From AP-15 sp963737145 (GTDB lineage: Bacteria > Pseudomonadota > Alphaproteobacteria > ATCC43930 > CGMCC-115725): a DNA stretch of 64,000 nucleotides. Positions 16,646 through 25,294 of this stretch are shown one piece after another. The notes beneath the pieces were generated by a model. The model worked only from the letters and a program-made list of their open reading frames with translations. It was not told where the DNA came from and did not search any database. The DNA lies in NCBI GenBank assembly GCA_963737145.1, contig CAVTRO010000004.1, positions 186,001 through 250,000 of the forward strand. Direction: 5' to 3'. A program made the translations under genes and the position numbers. Position 1 is the stretch's first letter. Every line of letters starts with the position of its first letter.

Positions 16646-17191
16646 TCAGCTTCCCGGGATATCCGGCTCGCGCTCGAGGCCGGCGAGGGCGACGATCCGC
16701 GGCAGGTGCCCCGAGGCCTCGATCAAGCGCAGCAGATCGGCGGCCGAAATCGCCGTGGTCCGATCATTTTCCAGCGGGTGGTAATTCAGCGGGTCGCATT
16801 GCAGCATTGCGGCGTCGAGCACGGGAGTGACGAGATGCCGGATATCGTTGAGGACGGCGAAAGGCGTAACGCTCCCCGGTCGCACGCCAAGAAGCCGATA
16901 GAGGTCGTCGGCGCCGCCAAAGGAAAACCGCGGCGCCGTCATCCGGGCCGCCAGCCGTTTGAGGTCGATCCGGCGTTGCTCGAGCATGACGGCCAGCCAG
17001 AACCCGCCTTTCTTGTCTTTGAGGAAGAGGCTCTTGCAGTGCGCTCCCGGAAGGCTGCCGCGCAGCGCTGCCGCTTCCGCGACGGTGAAGACCGGGGCAT
17101 GCGAATAGGTCTGATGCGCGATCCCGAGCTCATCGAAACGCGCAAACAGCTCTTCCGGGGTCATCAATGGCGGCGGCATCGAACGGGACAT
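16646..17191 (-). CDS. ProX/YbaK-type prolyl-tRNA editing deacylase
   Basis: A 181-aa protein with ARFDELGIAHQTYSHAPVFT at the N-terminus, GAHCKSLFLKDKKGGFWLAV holding the catalytic-type Lys, then APRFSFGGADDLYRLLGVRPGSV and LVTPVLDAAML. This is the stand-alone prolyl-tRNA deacylase family that removes Ala or Cys mischarged on tRNA-Pro. Start ATG 17191 (MSRSMPPP), consistent with family length; an upstream in-frame start at 17245 is less likely. It is the first gene of the minus-strand housekeeping block, divergent from tRNA-Gly. Confidence 0.88.
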   Translation of the reverse strand: MSRSMPPPLMTPEELFARFDELGIAHQTYSHAPVFTVAEAAALRGSLPGAHCKSLFLKDKKGGFWLAVMLEQRRIDLKRLAARMTAPRFSFGGADDLYRLLGVRPGSVTPFAVLNDIRHLVTPVLDAAMLQCDPLNYHPLENDRTTAISAADLLRLIEASGHLPRIVALAGLEREPDIPGS

Positions 17192-17261
17192 GCGATCCGA
17201 ATGCCCGAAAGGCAAGGCTTGCAAACACTTTGCTCCTGCGGTCATATATCCTGCACCGGAC

Positions 17262-17336
17262 GCGGGTGTAGCTCAGGGGTAGAGCACAACCTTGCCAAGG
17301 TTGGGGTCGGGGGTTCGAATCCCCTCGCCCGCTCCA
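17262..17336 (+). tRNA. tRNA-Gly (anticodon GCC)
   Basis: A 75-base cloverleaf. Acceptor stem GCGGGTG pairs with CGCCCGC, the anticodon stem CAACC/GGTTG surrounds loop TTGCCAA with anticodon GCC, and the T arm has GGGGG-TTCGAAT-CCCCT. The 3' CCA is encoded. All stems pair, with one G-U in the T arm and one in the acceptor. Confidence 0.97.
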
Positions 17337-17351
17337 ATATCCGAATGCGAG

Positions 17352-17374
17352 AGCCGCGGGAAACCGCGGCTTTT
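17352..17374 (+). terminator. Rho-independent terminator of tRNA-Gly
   Basis: A perfect 8-bp stem (AGCCGCGG / CCGCGGCT) with a GAAA tetraloop is followed by TTTT, 15 bases downstream of the tRNA 3' end. The form is classical for an intrinsic terminator. Confidence 0.85.
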
Positions 17375-17431
17375 CGTATTTGAGAAGGCTCGCTATAAGA
17401 GGAGACGAGACCTTCTGGGGAGGAAAGATCG

Positions 17432-17827
17432 ATGAGCCTGACACTGGAAGAAGCCAATCGCATCATCCGCGGCGCCCTGGCCAAGGCGCAGGAGCTCAAC
17501 ATCAAGATCAGCGCCGCGGTTTGCGACAGCGGCGGCCGGCTGATCGCGTTGCAGCGCATGGACAACGCCATCTGGGCGAGTGCCTATGGCAGCCAGGGCA
17601 AGGCTGTCGCCTCGGCTGCTTTTGGCCGGCCGAGCGGCGAGATGGCCGAACGCGCCGACCAGCCAACTCCGCGCGGGATCGCGGCAGCATCGGGCGGCCA
17701 CATGATCATGGGCCAGGGAGCGGTCCCGATCATCCGCAACGGCATCGTCGAGGGCGCCTGCGGTGTCGGCGGCGGCACCTCACAGCAGGACGAGGACTGC
17801 GCCCGGGCCGGCATCGCGCAATTGTAA
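17432..17827 (+). CDS. GlcG/HbpS-family heme-binding-like protein
   Basis: A 131-aa protein. LTLEEANRIIRGALAKAQEL, VCDSGGRLIALQRMDNA, SQGKAVASAAFGRPSG and a Gly-rich GVGGGTSQQDEDCARAG end are the full GlcG/HbpS (DUF336) signature. Family members occur beside glycolate and other oxidoreductase genes, and some bind heme, but the role is seldom known. GGGGAGGAAAG precedes ATG 17432. The next gene starts 32 bases later in the same direction, so they are probably co-transcribed. Confidence 0.88.
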   Translation: MSLTLEEANRIIRGALAKAQELNIKISAAVCDSGGRLIALQRMDNAIWASAYGSQGKAVASAAFGRPSGEMAERADQPTPRGIAAASGGHMIMGQGAVPIIRNGIVEGACGVGGGTSQQDEDCARAGIAQL

Positions 17828-17859
17828 GACCGGCCGCCAGAGCATTCGAGGAAACGCCG

Positions 17860-19050
17860 ATGGAAATCGTCAAGGTCGAAGACCTGCACTGCGACGCCGG
17901 CTGGCGGGTCAATTCGTTTCTCAAGGTCACCACCGACGAGGGCATCGTCGGTTGGTCCGAATATATGGAGGGCTATGGCGCGCAAGGGCTGACCGGGGTC
18001 ATCCAGAAGCTCGCCGAGCGGTTTCTGATCGGGCAGGATCCGCGGCCGGTCGAGCGCCACAGCGCCCATCTATACGCCGCGACGAGGCAAGCCGCCGGCG
18101 GGGTCAACCAGATGGCGATCGCCGCAATCGAGAACGCATTGGTCGACATCAAGGCCAAGGCATTGGGCGTGCCGGTTTGCGAGATGCTCGGCGGACCCGT
18201 GCGCGACTGTCTGCAACTCTATTGGTCGCATTGCGGCACCTATCGCGCCCGCCATGCCGACCGCATCAGGGAATGGGCTGGAGTCGACCCGGTGCGCTCG
18301 CTCGACGACATTGTCGCGCTCGGCGAGGAGGTCAGGCGCAAGGGCTTCAAGGGCCTCAAGACTAATCTCATCCGCTTCGACCGCGACAAGCCGTATATGT
18401 ACGGCCCCGGCACCGGCAACCCTCCGGGTTTCCCCGAGCTCAATGTCGACCACCGCATCGTCGACGCCGCGGTTGCGCAGCTGGAGGCGTTCCGCCGCGG
18501 CGCCGGCCCTGATGTCGGGCTCCATCTCGACACCAACTTCAATTACAAGATCGATGGGTACATCAAACTGGCTCGCGCCCTGGAGCCGCTCGACCTGGTG
18601 TGGCTCGAGATCGACCTCTACGACCCGGCCGGTCTCGCATTGATCCGCCGCTCCGCCCGCACGCCGATCTCGTCCTGCGAATCATTGTATGGCAGGCGTC
18701 AGTTCCGGCCGTATTTCGAGAACCAGTCGGTCGATTTCGCGATCATCGACGTGGCGTGGAACGGCATTCTCAAATCGCTGAAGATCGCCGCGATGGCCGA
18801 CGCCTACGAGGTCAACATCGCGCCACATAATTTTAACGGCCATCTCGGCTCCCTGATCAGCGCGCATATGTGCGCGGTCGCGCCGAACTTCAAAGTCATG
18901 GAAATCGACATCGACGACGTGAAGTGGAAGGACGACATCGTGACCGTGCCTCCGGTTATCGAAAACGGCGACCTCGTGTTGCCGAAGGGCCCCGGCTGGG
19001 GCGCCGACGTCAATGAGGAATTCGTCCGCGCCCACCCACCGAAGCGCTAA
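17860..19050 (+). CDS. Mandelate racemase/muconate lactonizing enzyme family dehydratase
   Basis: A 396-aa enolase-superfamily member. The N-terminal capping domain runs to about residue 130 (WSEYMEGYGAQGL ... MAIAAIENALVDIKAKALG). The barrel carries KGLKTNLIRFDRDK, metal ligands in HLDTNFNY and WLEIDLYDP, then SCESLYGR, and a His in NIAPHNFNGHLGS as general base. These are features of the sugar-acid dehydratase type (galactonate dehydratase-like), but the substrate cannot be read off. Start ATG 17860 (METPMEI begins too early upstream; MEIVKVEDLHC fits the family). Follows the GlcG-like gene. Confidence 0.85.
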   Translation: MEIVKVEDLHCDAGWRVNSFLKVTTDEGIVGWSEYMEGYGAQGLTGVIQKLAERFLIGQDPRPVERHSAHLYAATRQAAGGVNQMAIAAIENALVDIKAKALGVPVCEMLGGPVRDCLQLYWSHCGTYRARHADRIREWAGVDPVRSLDDIVALGEEVRRKGFKGLKTNLIRFDRDKPYMYGPGTGNPPGFPELNVDHRIVDAAVAQLEAFRRGAGPDVGLHLDTNFNYKIDGYIKLARALEPLDLVWLEIDLYDPAGLALIRRSARTPISSCESLYGRRQFRPYFENQSVDFAIIDVAWNGILKSLKIAAMADAYEVNIAPHNFNGHLGSLISAHMCAVAPNFKVMEIDIDDVKWKDDIVTVPPVIENGDLVLPKGPGWGADVNEEFVRAHPPKR

Positions 19051-19234
19051 GGGATCGGGAAGGCCGGCTGGTGCTGCCGCGGCTGGGGCCAATACGAGCG
19101 CCGCTCGACCGCCGGGCCGCCAAGGCGAGAGTCGGGCCGTTCGATCCTAGAGTAAACGGTACGCGGACGTTGCGGTGGGGCGCGGGATGGCGCAGGCTGT
19201 GTCACAGGATTTGTGCGCAACCGGAGGATCCAGC

Positions 19235-20461
19235 ATGAGTGACAACGTCCAGGAATTCAATTTTCTGCAGGGCGTCAAGGTGGTGGATTTCACCCAGTTC
19301 GAGGCGGGCACGACCTCGACCGAGGTGCTCGCATGGTTTGGCGCCGAGGTGGTCAAGATCGAGAACCCGGGGCGGGGCGATCCCGGCCGCCGACTGCGGC
19401 CCGGCAAGCCCGATGACGACCCGTGGTACTTCCACCAGTTCAACGTCAATAAGAAGTCGATCACGTTGAACCTGAAATCGCCAAAGGGGCTTGAAATCGT
19501 CAAGGAGATGTTGAAGAAGGCCGACATCATGGCCGAGAACATGGCGCCGGGGACGATCGAGCGCCTCGGCCTCGATTACGAGTCGGTGAAGAAGATCAAC
19601 CCCCGTATCATCTATTGCCAGGTCAAGGGGTTCGGAACCGGCAGCCCGCACGAGAAGGGCCTGGCCTTCGACATGATCGCACAAGCCGCCGGCGGCCCGA
19701 TCTCTGTCACCGGCGAGCCCGACCGCCCGCCGGTGAAGCCGGGCTTGAGCTTTGGCGACACCGGCACCGGCATGCTGATGGCGGCGACGATCCTCGGCGC
19801 GTTGCACGAGCGCAACCGCACCGGCCAGGGAAGGCGGCTGCAGGTGGCGATGCAGGACGCGATGATCCATTACATGCGCACCTGCTTTGCGACGATGGCG
19901 CGCACCGGCAAGGCGGCGCGGCGCAATGGCGCCAAATCGGGCGGCGGCAACAACGCTCCCTCGGGACTTTATCCGGCCAAGGGCGGCGGCCCCAACGACT
20001 ATGTCTACCTGACCACCAGCCGAGCCAACCCGGAGCACTGGTCGCGGCTGATGAAACTGATCGGGCGCGAGGAGTTGATCGACGACCCGCGTTTTGCGAC
20101 CGGCGACCTCCGCGTCAAGAACGAAAAGGAATTGGACGCGATTATCGGCGAATGGACACGTCAGCACGACAAGCGCGAGGCGATGGAAAAACTGATCGCC
20201 GTGGGGGTGCCGTCGGGCGCGGTGTTCGATACGATGGAATTGCAGAACGAGCCGAGCTTCGAGGAGCGCGGCATCATGCAGACCGTCCACCATCACAACG
20301 GCGACTACAAGATGGCGACCTGGCCGGTGCGGGTCGACGGCAAGACCGTGCGGCTGAAAGGATCGCCGGCGCTCGGCGCAGACAGCGCCGAGGTTCTGCA
20401 CAACTGGCTCGGCATCGGAGCGGGAGAGGTCGAAGCGCTGCGGCAGCAAGGCATCCTCTAA
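19235..20461 (+). CDS. Family III (CaiB/BaiF) CoA transferase
   Basis: A 408-aa enzyme with GVKVVDFTQFEAGTTSTEVLAW at the N-terminus, then FHQFNVNKKSITLNLKSPKG, NMAPGTIERLGLDYESVKK and GLAFDMIAQAAGGP, whose Asp is the position of the CoA-acyl nucleophile in formyl-CoA transferase. C-terminal NEPSFEERGIM and LGADSAEVLHNWLGI complete the family signature. CCGGAGGATCC precedes ATG 19235. It lies within a run of catabolic genes, and the likely role is activation of an organic acid as a CoA thioester by transfer. Confidence 0.92.
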   Translation: MSDNVQEFNFLQGVKVVDFTQFEAGTTSTEVLAWFGAEVVKIENPGRGDPGRRLRPGKPDDDPWYFHQFNVNKKSITLNLKSPKGLEIVKEMLKKADIMAENMAPGTIERLGLDYESVKKINPRIIYCQVKGFGTGSPHEKGLAFDMIAQAAGGPISVTGEPDRPPVKPGLSFGDTGTGMLMAATILGALHERNRTGQGRRLQVAMQDAMIHYMRTCFATMARTGKAARRNGAKSGGGNNAPSGLYPAKGGGPNDYVYLTTSRANPEHWSRLMKLIGREELIDDPRFATGDLRVKNEKELDAIIGEWTRQHDKREAMEKLIAVGVPSGAVFDTMELQNEPSFEERGIMQTVHHHNGDYKMATWPVRVDGKTVRLKGSPALGADSAEVLHNWLGIGAGEVEALRQQGIL

Positions 20462-20573
20462 CCGGCTCGGCAACCAAAGCACCCCTCACCCCAGCACTCT
20501 CCAGGCGCACGCACGCGCGCGCCTGGTATCGCATCGGCAGCGTCGCGCTGCCGCTCCTCGCGATGTCCCGCTG

Positions 20574-20618
20574 AGACCCTCACCCACCAAGCCCTGTGGG
20601 TTTGGTGGGTGAGGGTCT
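20574..20618. terminator. Long perfect hairpin between convergent genes
   Basis: A 17-bp perfect stem (AGACCCTCACCCACCAA and its reverse complement) with an 11-base loop lies between the CoA transferase stop (20461) and the end of the dioxygenase beta gene (20631). It probably terminates transcription from both sides; there is no clear T-run. Confidence 0.6.
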
Positions 20619-20630
20619 TGCCGCGGCCTC

Positions 20631-21170
20631 TCAGAAGAAAATGCTGATGTTCTTTGCGACGAGGACGTTCTGGTCGAGGGTTATCTTGCGGCTGCTGATG
20701 AGCAGCGTGCCGCCGGCCCCGCGCAGAGTGTCGCGCCGCGACCCGACGTAGAAATCCTGCTCGGTCTCCGAGCGGCTGCGGTAGACGAGGAAATTGGAAT
20801 ACACGCCGAGCTCGGAGGGTGTAGCGCCGGGGGCGACCTCGATGTTGGTAATCAGGTGGCGGGTGCGGGACGGCGGGTCCTCGGCCCAAGCCATGCCGGT
20901 CTCTAACCGCGCGACGCGGCCCTCCAGCGTCCTTTTGGTCTCGTCCAATATGGCCAGTGCGTCCTCGTCGACGGTTTCGTCGACGTTGCGGCCCGGATTT
21001 AGAATGGCAATGGCCTTGCTGGACCGCGGGTACAGATTGTTCCTCGTCACCATCCAATAGCGGACATTGTCGGTGAACAGCTGCAGCCACTCGTGGAAGC
21101 GCCGCTCGTCCAAGAGACGCGCTTCCCGGTAGAGGAACTGCTCGACTTCGCGGATCAGCTCGCCGCCCAT
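20631..21170 (-). CDS. Aromatic-ring-hydroxylating dioxygenase, beta subunit
   Basis: A 179-aa protein of the SnoaL-like cone fold: EVEQFLYREARLLDERRFHEW, QLFTDNVRYWMVTRNN, RHLITNIEV and QDFYVGSRRDTLRG form the small-subunit signature of Rieske dioxygenases. It supports assembly of the alpha3-beta3 enzyme and has no catalytic metal. Its start is only three bases after the alpha-subunit stop, so both are translated from one message, downstream of a diol-dehydrogenase-like SDR. The dedicated reductase and ferredoxin are not here; the PDR-type reductase at 11494 is one candidate. Confidence 0.9.
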   Translation of the reverse strand: MGGELIREVEQFLYREARLLDERRFHEWLQLFTDNVRYWMVTRNNLYPRSSKAIAILNPGRNVDETVDEDALAILDETKRTLEGRVARLETGMAWAEDPPSRTRHLITNIEVAPGATPSELGVYSNFLVYRSRSETEQDFYVGSRRDTLRGAGGTLLISSRKITLDQNVLVAKNISIFF

Positions 21171-21173
21171 GCT

Positions 21174-22439
21174 CTAGACCTCAGCCCAGCTCTCGGCGTC
21201 CATGATTCGGGCCCAGCGCCGGTAGAACTCCCGATGGTTGCTCTCGCTGAAGCCTGAATCGCTGGCCCAAGCGCCGAGGGCGGCATCGAAGCACTCATGC
21301 CCTAGACCCATCTGATTGTTGATCGGCATGCGGCGCGCCATGACGCCGCGGCAGGTCCGCGTGCATTCCTGCCAATTGTCCATGTCGTCCTGCTCGAAGG
21401 TTCCGGCCGGGCTGAAACCGCGCACCCCGGACAGCCGGAACGCATTCTTTACCTCCGGCGGTGCGGCTTTGTCGACGAATACCCACGACCAGATCTCGGT
21501 CTTCTCCGGGCCGCGCGGATGCCACACGCGAAATGTGCGTGAGGTTCCCCGCAGCAGCGAGAAGTTGGGGAAGACGGTGCCCACAATCGGGTTTATCAGC
21601 GCGGCGCGCGGCCCCAGCCGCCGATTGACCTCGGGCCGGATCTCGCGCTCATAGGCCTGGATTTCGGGTATCGGTGCATCGCCGTACCCGTCAGGGCCGA
21701 TACAGATCAGGACATGACCGTTGCCCGGCGACAGCATCCGGTTGGCGGTGGCCGGGCTTGCGGTGGACCCGACGCTGAACCCGGTCGCGATCGCCGCGCC
21801 GTGGCTCCAATGCACGTGATAGGCGTCCCCGCCGAAATTCTCGGCCGGAAACTTCCAGTTGCACGGCATGACCCATTTGTGGGTCGCGACAATCTCGATG
21901 CCGCCCTCGCGGCGGTCGACAAACGTGTCGATGTACCAGGCCATCTCGCCAAGGTACTCTCGCAACGGCGGCGCCTCCGGATCGAAGGTCGCAAAGTATA
22001 GGCCCTTGTAGCTCTCCAACTGTGCGACCGGCGTCAAGCCCCAGCGCTCGCGCTCCAACTGGCCGTGATAAGCTTCCTTAAGGTACGGCACGCCGGCCAG
22101 GCGGCCGTCATTGCGGTAGGTCCAGCCGTGATAGGCGCAGGTAAAGGTGGCGGTATTGCCGGCATCGGCGCGGCACAGCCGGTTGCCGCGGTGCCGGCAG
22201 ACATTGAGAAACGCGTGCACTTGGCCGGCAGTGTCGCGCACCACCAGAACCGGGTCCTCGGCCATGTAGGTCGTGAAGAAATCACCGGGCCGGGGGATCT
22301 GGCTCTCGTGACACAGGAAGAGCCAACAGCGCGCGAAGATCCGCTCCAGCTCCTGGTGGTAGATCTCCGGCTCTATAAAGATGCGTCGGCTGATAAGACC
22401 CTCATTGTCGTCGATCAGTCGGCTCATTTCGGCGGTCAT
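21174..22439 (-). CDS. Aromatic-ring-hydroxylating dioxygenase, alpha subunit (Rieske)
   Basis: A 421-aa catalytic subunit. The Rieske cluster ligands are in CRHRGNRLCRADAGN (Cys-X-His) and CAYHGWTY (Cys-X2-His). The mononuclear iron site is FPAENFGGDAYHVHWSHGA, with the Asp that links neighbouring subunits and two His ligands. The C-terminal half shows TVFPNFSLLRGTSRTFRVWHP. The family adds two hydroxyls to an aromatic ring to make a cis-dihydrodiol. It is followed at once by the beta subunit, and an SDR of dihydrodiol-dehydrogenase type lies upstream after a repeat. The substrate range cannot be predicted by eye. Confidence 0.93.
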   Translation of the reverse strand: MTAEMSRLIDDNEGLISRRIFIEPEIYHQELERIFARCWLFLCHESQIPRPGDFFTTYMAEDPVLVVRDTAGQVHAFLNVCRHRGNRLCRADAGNTATFTCAYHGWTYRNDGRLAGVPYLKEAYHGQLERERWGLTPVAQLESYKGLYFATFDPEAPPLREYLGEMAWYIDTFVDRREGGIEIVATHKWVMPCNWKFPAENFGGDAYHVHWSHGAAIATGFSVGSTASPATANRMLSPGNGHVLICIGPDGYGDAPIPEIQAYEREIRPEVNRRLGPRAALINPIVGTVFPNFSLLRGTSRTFRVWHPRGPEKTEIWSWVFVDKAAPPEVKNAFRLSGVRGFSPAGTFEQDDMDNWQECTRTCRGVMARRMPINNQMGLGHECFDAALGAWASDSGFSESNHREFYRRWARIMDAESWAEV

Positions 22440-22483
22440 TGGGGTGCTTCCTCAGAGCGTGCATGAATTGGATTGGCGTCGGT

Positions 22484-22597
22484 GCGTCCTTCGAGACGCC
22501 GCCTGCCGCGGCTCCTCAGGATGACGTATTTTCTTAATGCCCATCATAGATTTACTTCATCCTGAGGAGCGCCCGAAGGGTGCGTCTCGAAGGACGC
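22484..22597. repeat. Palindromic intergenic repeat (family 2)
   Basis: The arms GCGTCCTTCGAGACGC ... GGCTCCTCAGGATGA (22484-22524) and TCATCCTGAGGAGC ... GCGTCTCGAAGGACGC (22557-22597) are near-perfect inverted repeats with a 32-base AT-richer centre. The sequence type (CTCCTCAGGATGA, CTTCGAGACGC) is a dispersed repeat common in Rhizobiales intergenic DNA. It separates the SDR gene from the dioxygenase alpha gene. Confidence 0.75.
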
Positions 22598-22635
22598 AAG
22601 ACCGCGATGCAGGCGTTTTCTTCACCATTTCTCGT

Positions 22636-23448
22636 TCACCTGCGCTCTGCTTCAGCGCGCCGCGCCATTCTAAGAGTGGCCCCGGCATCGACCGTCAGGA
22701 TGGTCCCGGTGATGCCTCGGGCATTGGTCCGCGACGACAGAAATACATAGGCGCCGGCGAGATCGCCAGGTGCCAGCGCGATCTGCAACGGGTTGTTGGC
22801 CCGCAGCCGCTCCTCGATGCTGGGATCGGCAAATTGCGAGCGGCCGTCCTGCCCGAGAAGCGAAAGCCCGCGCAAATCGGTGACCGTGCCGCCAGGCGCA
22901 ACGCCGTTAACCCGGATGCGCGGTCCCAACTCGACGGCCAATTGACGGATCAATCCCACGACTGCGTGCTTCGAGGCGGTGTAAAGCGGGCCGCCGCCGC
23001 CCGAATTAGAGCCGGCCACGGACGCGGTAAATACCATTGAGCCGTCGGTTTTGAGCAGCTGGGGCAGTGCCGCCTTGGCGCCGAGGATGCATCCCTTGAC
23101 ATTGACGCCGAACAGCTCGTCGAAAGCCTCCGGCAGGGTCGCTTCGGGAAAGTCGGCGAGCGACAGGAAGTTGTCGAACACGCCGGCATTGCCGACAACG
23201 ATATCGAGCCGGCCCAACGCCGCCACGGTTTCCGCCACCGCGCGCTTGTTGTCGGCGAGTTGGGTGACATTTCCGGTGACCGCGACGACGGCGTCGCCAA
23301 ACTCCGTCCGCAGCTCTTCGGCTCGGTCGGGCACCCGGTCGAGCACGCCGACACGTGCCCCTTCTGCAATAAACCGCGCGACCACCGCCCGGCCAATGCC
23401 CGAGCCGCCGCCTGTCACCAACGCCACTTGCCCGTCGAGCCAACCCAC
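22636..23448 (-). CDS. SDR oxidoreductase, cis-dihydrodiol-dehydrogenase type
   Basis: A 270-aa short-chain dehydrogenase. It has the NAD motif TGGGSGIGRAVVARF, structural NAGVFDNF, catalytic Ser in TASVAGSNSGGG, the YxxxK motif in LYTASKHAVVG and a late GGTVTDLRGLSLLG. GTILTVDAGATLRM at the end is the usual SDR tail. Length and the DNFLSLADF loop match BphB-like dihydrodiol dehydrogenases, and it lies upstream of the dioxygenase alpha and beta genes on the same strand, so it probably re-aromatises their product to a catechol. Confidence 0.88.
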   Translation of the reverse strand: MGWLDGQVALVTGGGSGIGRAVVARFIAEGARVGVLDRVPDRAEELRTEFGDAVVAVTGNVTQLADNKRAVAETVAALGRLDIVVGNAGVFDNFLSLADFPEATLPEAFDELFGVNVKGCILGAKAALPQLLKTDGSMVFTASVAGSNSGGGGPLYTASKHAVVGLIRQLAVELGPRIRVNGVAPGGTVTDLRGLSLLGQDGRSQFADPSIEERLRANNPLQIALAPGDLAGAYVFLSSRTNARGITGTILTVDAGATLRMARRAEAERR

Positions 23449-23529
23449 GGTTCCATTCTCCTCACCCGTTCAGATTCTTTCTATACCTCCAAGACACGTA
23501 GGTCGATCTCCGGCCTCGGGAGGCATCCG

Positions 23530-24351
23530 ATGCGGGATTTCTCTGTCGCGCTGTCCGACGGCACCATTTCGCCCGGTGAAGCCTACCTCGACAACACTGC
23601 GGTCCTACAGGCGCATGCGGGCACCCAGCCCGATTTGTTTTTGCGTTGGAACCGAATACCGTTGTCGACGCAGGCGCTCGATGTCGTCGTCCATCTGCAC
23701 GGATTTTCGCAACAGGGCACTGAGATGCCGCTGGCCGAGAAGGTCGAGCGCAGCGGCCTCGATCTGTCCGGCAGGACGCGGCCGACCCTTGCCATGCTGC
23801 CCCGCGGTAACTGGATCCGGCACTATTACTACGACTTTCCGGCCCTGCTTTCGGGCGGCATCGATCAGCTGGTGGATTACGGCGTGTCGCAATTCTCCCG
23901 CGCCGCGGCATCGCATCCGCTCGCGGTGGATCGGTTCATTCTCGCGGCTCATTCCGGCGGCGGCATGCCGGCTGTCGACATCATTGCCGAGGCCTCCCGG
24001 CAACCGGACCAGCTTTACGTCTTCGATGGGCTCTACGGGAGGGACCCCGCCAGCGGCGATCCATTACGCGGTCTGGAGGTCATCGAGGCCTGGCTCGGCG
24101 ACCGCCTGCGGCGGGAGCCGGAGCGCGAGGGCGCATTGCGGGTCATCTATATCGAGCAGCAGACTGGTCCGTTTTCACGCAAAGTGGCGGAACTGGTCGC
24201 CCGGCGTTTGACCGGCATCGACCCGGCTCGCGCCGCCGGCCTTTCGCGCCGCTATCGGGTCGAAGTCTCGGGGGTCCAGCATTCGCAAATTGCGCGGCGC
24301 TGCATGCCAGAACTGCTGACCGCACCGGACGCGCGGTTCAAGTGGGGATGA
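23530..24351 (+). CDS. Alpha/beta-hydrolase-fold protein of unknown substrate
   Basis: A 273-aa protein. VVVHLHGFSQQGTEMP suits an oxyanion-hole strand, FILAAHSGGGMPAVDII contains a nucleophile elbow (Ser in HSGGG), and LYVFDGLYGRD could hold the acidic residue; a late His (EVSGVQHSQIARRC) is in a plausible catalytic position. No close named family came to mind. ATG 23530 is chosen because coding character begins there (MRDFSVALSDG); the frame is open upstream but opposite the SDR gene. Its stop overlaps the next start (ATGA at 24348-24351), so the pair is translationally coupled. Confidence 0.65.
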   Translation: MRDFSVALSDGTISPGEAYLDNTAVLQAHAGTQPDLFLRWNRIPLSTQALDVVVHLHGFSQQGTEMPLAEKVERSGLDLSGRTRPTLAMLPRGNWIRHYYYDFPALLSGGIDQLVDYGVSQFSRAAASHPLAVDRFILAAHSGGGMPAVDIIAEASRQPDQLYVFDGLYGRDPASGDPLRGLEVIEAWLGDRLRREPEREGALRVIYIEQQTGPFSRKVAELVARRLTGIDPARAAGLSRRYRVEVSGVQHSQIARRCMPELLTAPDARFKWG

Positions 24352-24608
24352 TGGAGCAGGAGATCATTCCCTTCCAGACCTCCAAAGGGATGGACATCTG
24401 CGGCAGCTTGCGCGGCGAGACCGATCATTCCGTCTACATCTGGCTGCGCCGCTTTGAAAGTGAAGCCGAGCGCGAGGCGCAATACGAGGCGGTCTACGAG
24501 AGCGATCACTGGAAGGTCGAGATCGCGCCGCGCGTTCCGAACTATCTCGATCGCTCCGCCATGGTCGTGACGCGGATTGTGCCCACCGCAGAGTCGAAGA
24601 TGCGGTAG
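24348..24608 (+). CDS. NIPSNAP-like small protein
   Basis: An 86-aa protein beginning MMEQEIIPFQTSKGMDI. SVYIWLRRFESEAEREAQYE followed by SDHWKVEIAPRVPNYLDRSA matches the C-terminal half of a NIPSNAP (ferredoxin-like fold) domain. The first beta strand typical of the family is short here. Starts within the stop of the upstream hydrolase. NIPSNAP members are common among aromatic-degradation genes, but their role is poorly defined. Confidence 0.6.
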   Translation: MMEQEIIPFQTSKGMDICGSLRGETDHSVYIWLRRFESEAEREAQYEAVYESDHWKVEIAPRVPNYLDRSAMVVTRIVPTAESKMR

Positions 24609-24895
24609 CACCCCAAGACGGCCGCGCATCGAGGCGTGGCGCGCCGCCGGGATCAAAAGCGATGGCAAGGTGAGGTGGGCTCCCCCGTCCGGAGCGGGTG
24701 CTTGCCCACCTCATCCCGACCCTCTCCGTGCCCGGGGCGGAGAGGCGGACCCGGGCGCCACACCGGTACGCAAATTGCGCGAGGATCCATTCTTGCCGGC
24801 TCCATCTTTTCTGGGACCGCAACTGGAGCCGCTGGTCCTTGCCGATTGCGGCAATCGGGCTCATTTTTATCAAAGGCAGTTAGGAGGAGGCGCGC

Positions 24896-25258
24896 TTGAC
24901 CATCGTCCTCGACCACACGATCGTCCCGGCCCGCGACAAGGAAGAATCGGCGCGGTTTTTTGCCAGGATTTTTGGCCTCGAGTACCAGGGCCCGGTCTCG
25001 CATTTCGCTCCGGTGCGGATCAACGAGAGCTTGACGCTCGACTTCGACAACTGGGACAATTTCGAGCGGCATCACTACGCCTTCAAGATCAGCGAGGCCG
25101 AGTTCGACGGGATCTTCGACCGGGTCCGCGCCGAAGGCCTCACTTACGGCAGCGGGCCGCGCTCCGCGGAGAATATGGAGATCAACCATCGCAATGGCGG
25201 CCGCGGTTTCTATTTCCGCGACCCGAATGGTCACCTCCTCGAGGTGCTGACCGGGTAG
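24896..25258 (+). CDS. VOC-family (glyoxalase-like) protein
   Basis: A 120-aa single VOC domain. LDHTIVPARDKEESARFFARIFGL at the N-terminus, HYAFKISEAEFDGIFDRVRAEGL in the middle and GRGFYFRDPNGHLLEVLTG at the end form the two beta-alpha-beta-beta-beta units. The metal-ligand pattern (His near the N-terminus, Glu near the end) is retained, so it may be a dioxygenase or isomerase of small size. TTG start at 24896 behind GGAGGAGG. A second VOC gene follows 36 bases later. Confidence 0.8.
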   Translation: MTIVLDHTIVPARDKEESARFFARIFGLEYQGPVSHFAPVRINESLTLDFDNWDNFERHHYAFKISEAEFDGIFDRVRAEGLTYGSGPRSAENMEINHRNGGRGFYFRDPNGHLLEVLTG

Positions 25259-25294
25259 GCCCCACTTGTATTGCATTCGAACGAGAGGTGGATC

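Noticed and set aside
17262..17336. tRNA-Gly as an attachment site of an island
   Set aside because: The tRNA is intact and I see no duplicated 3' end and no integrase nearby.
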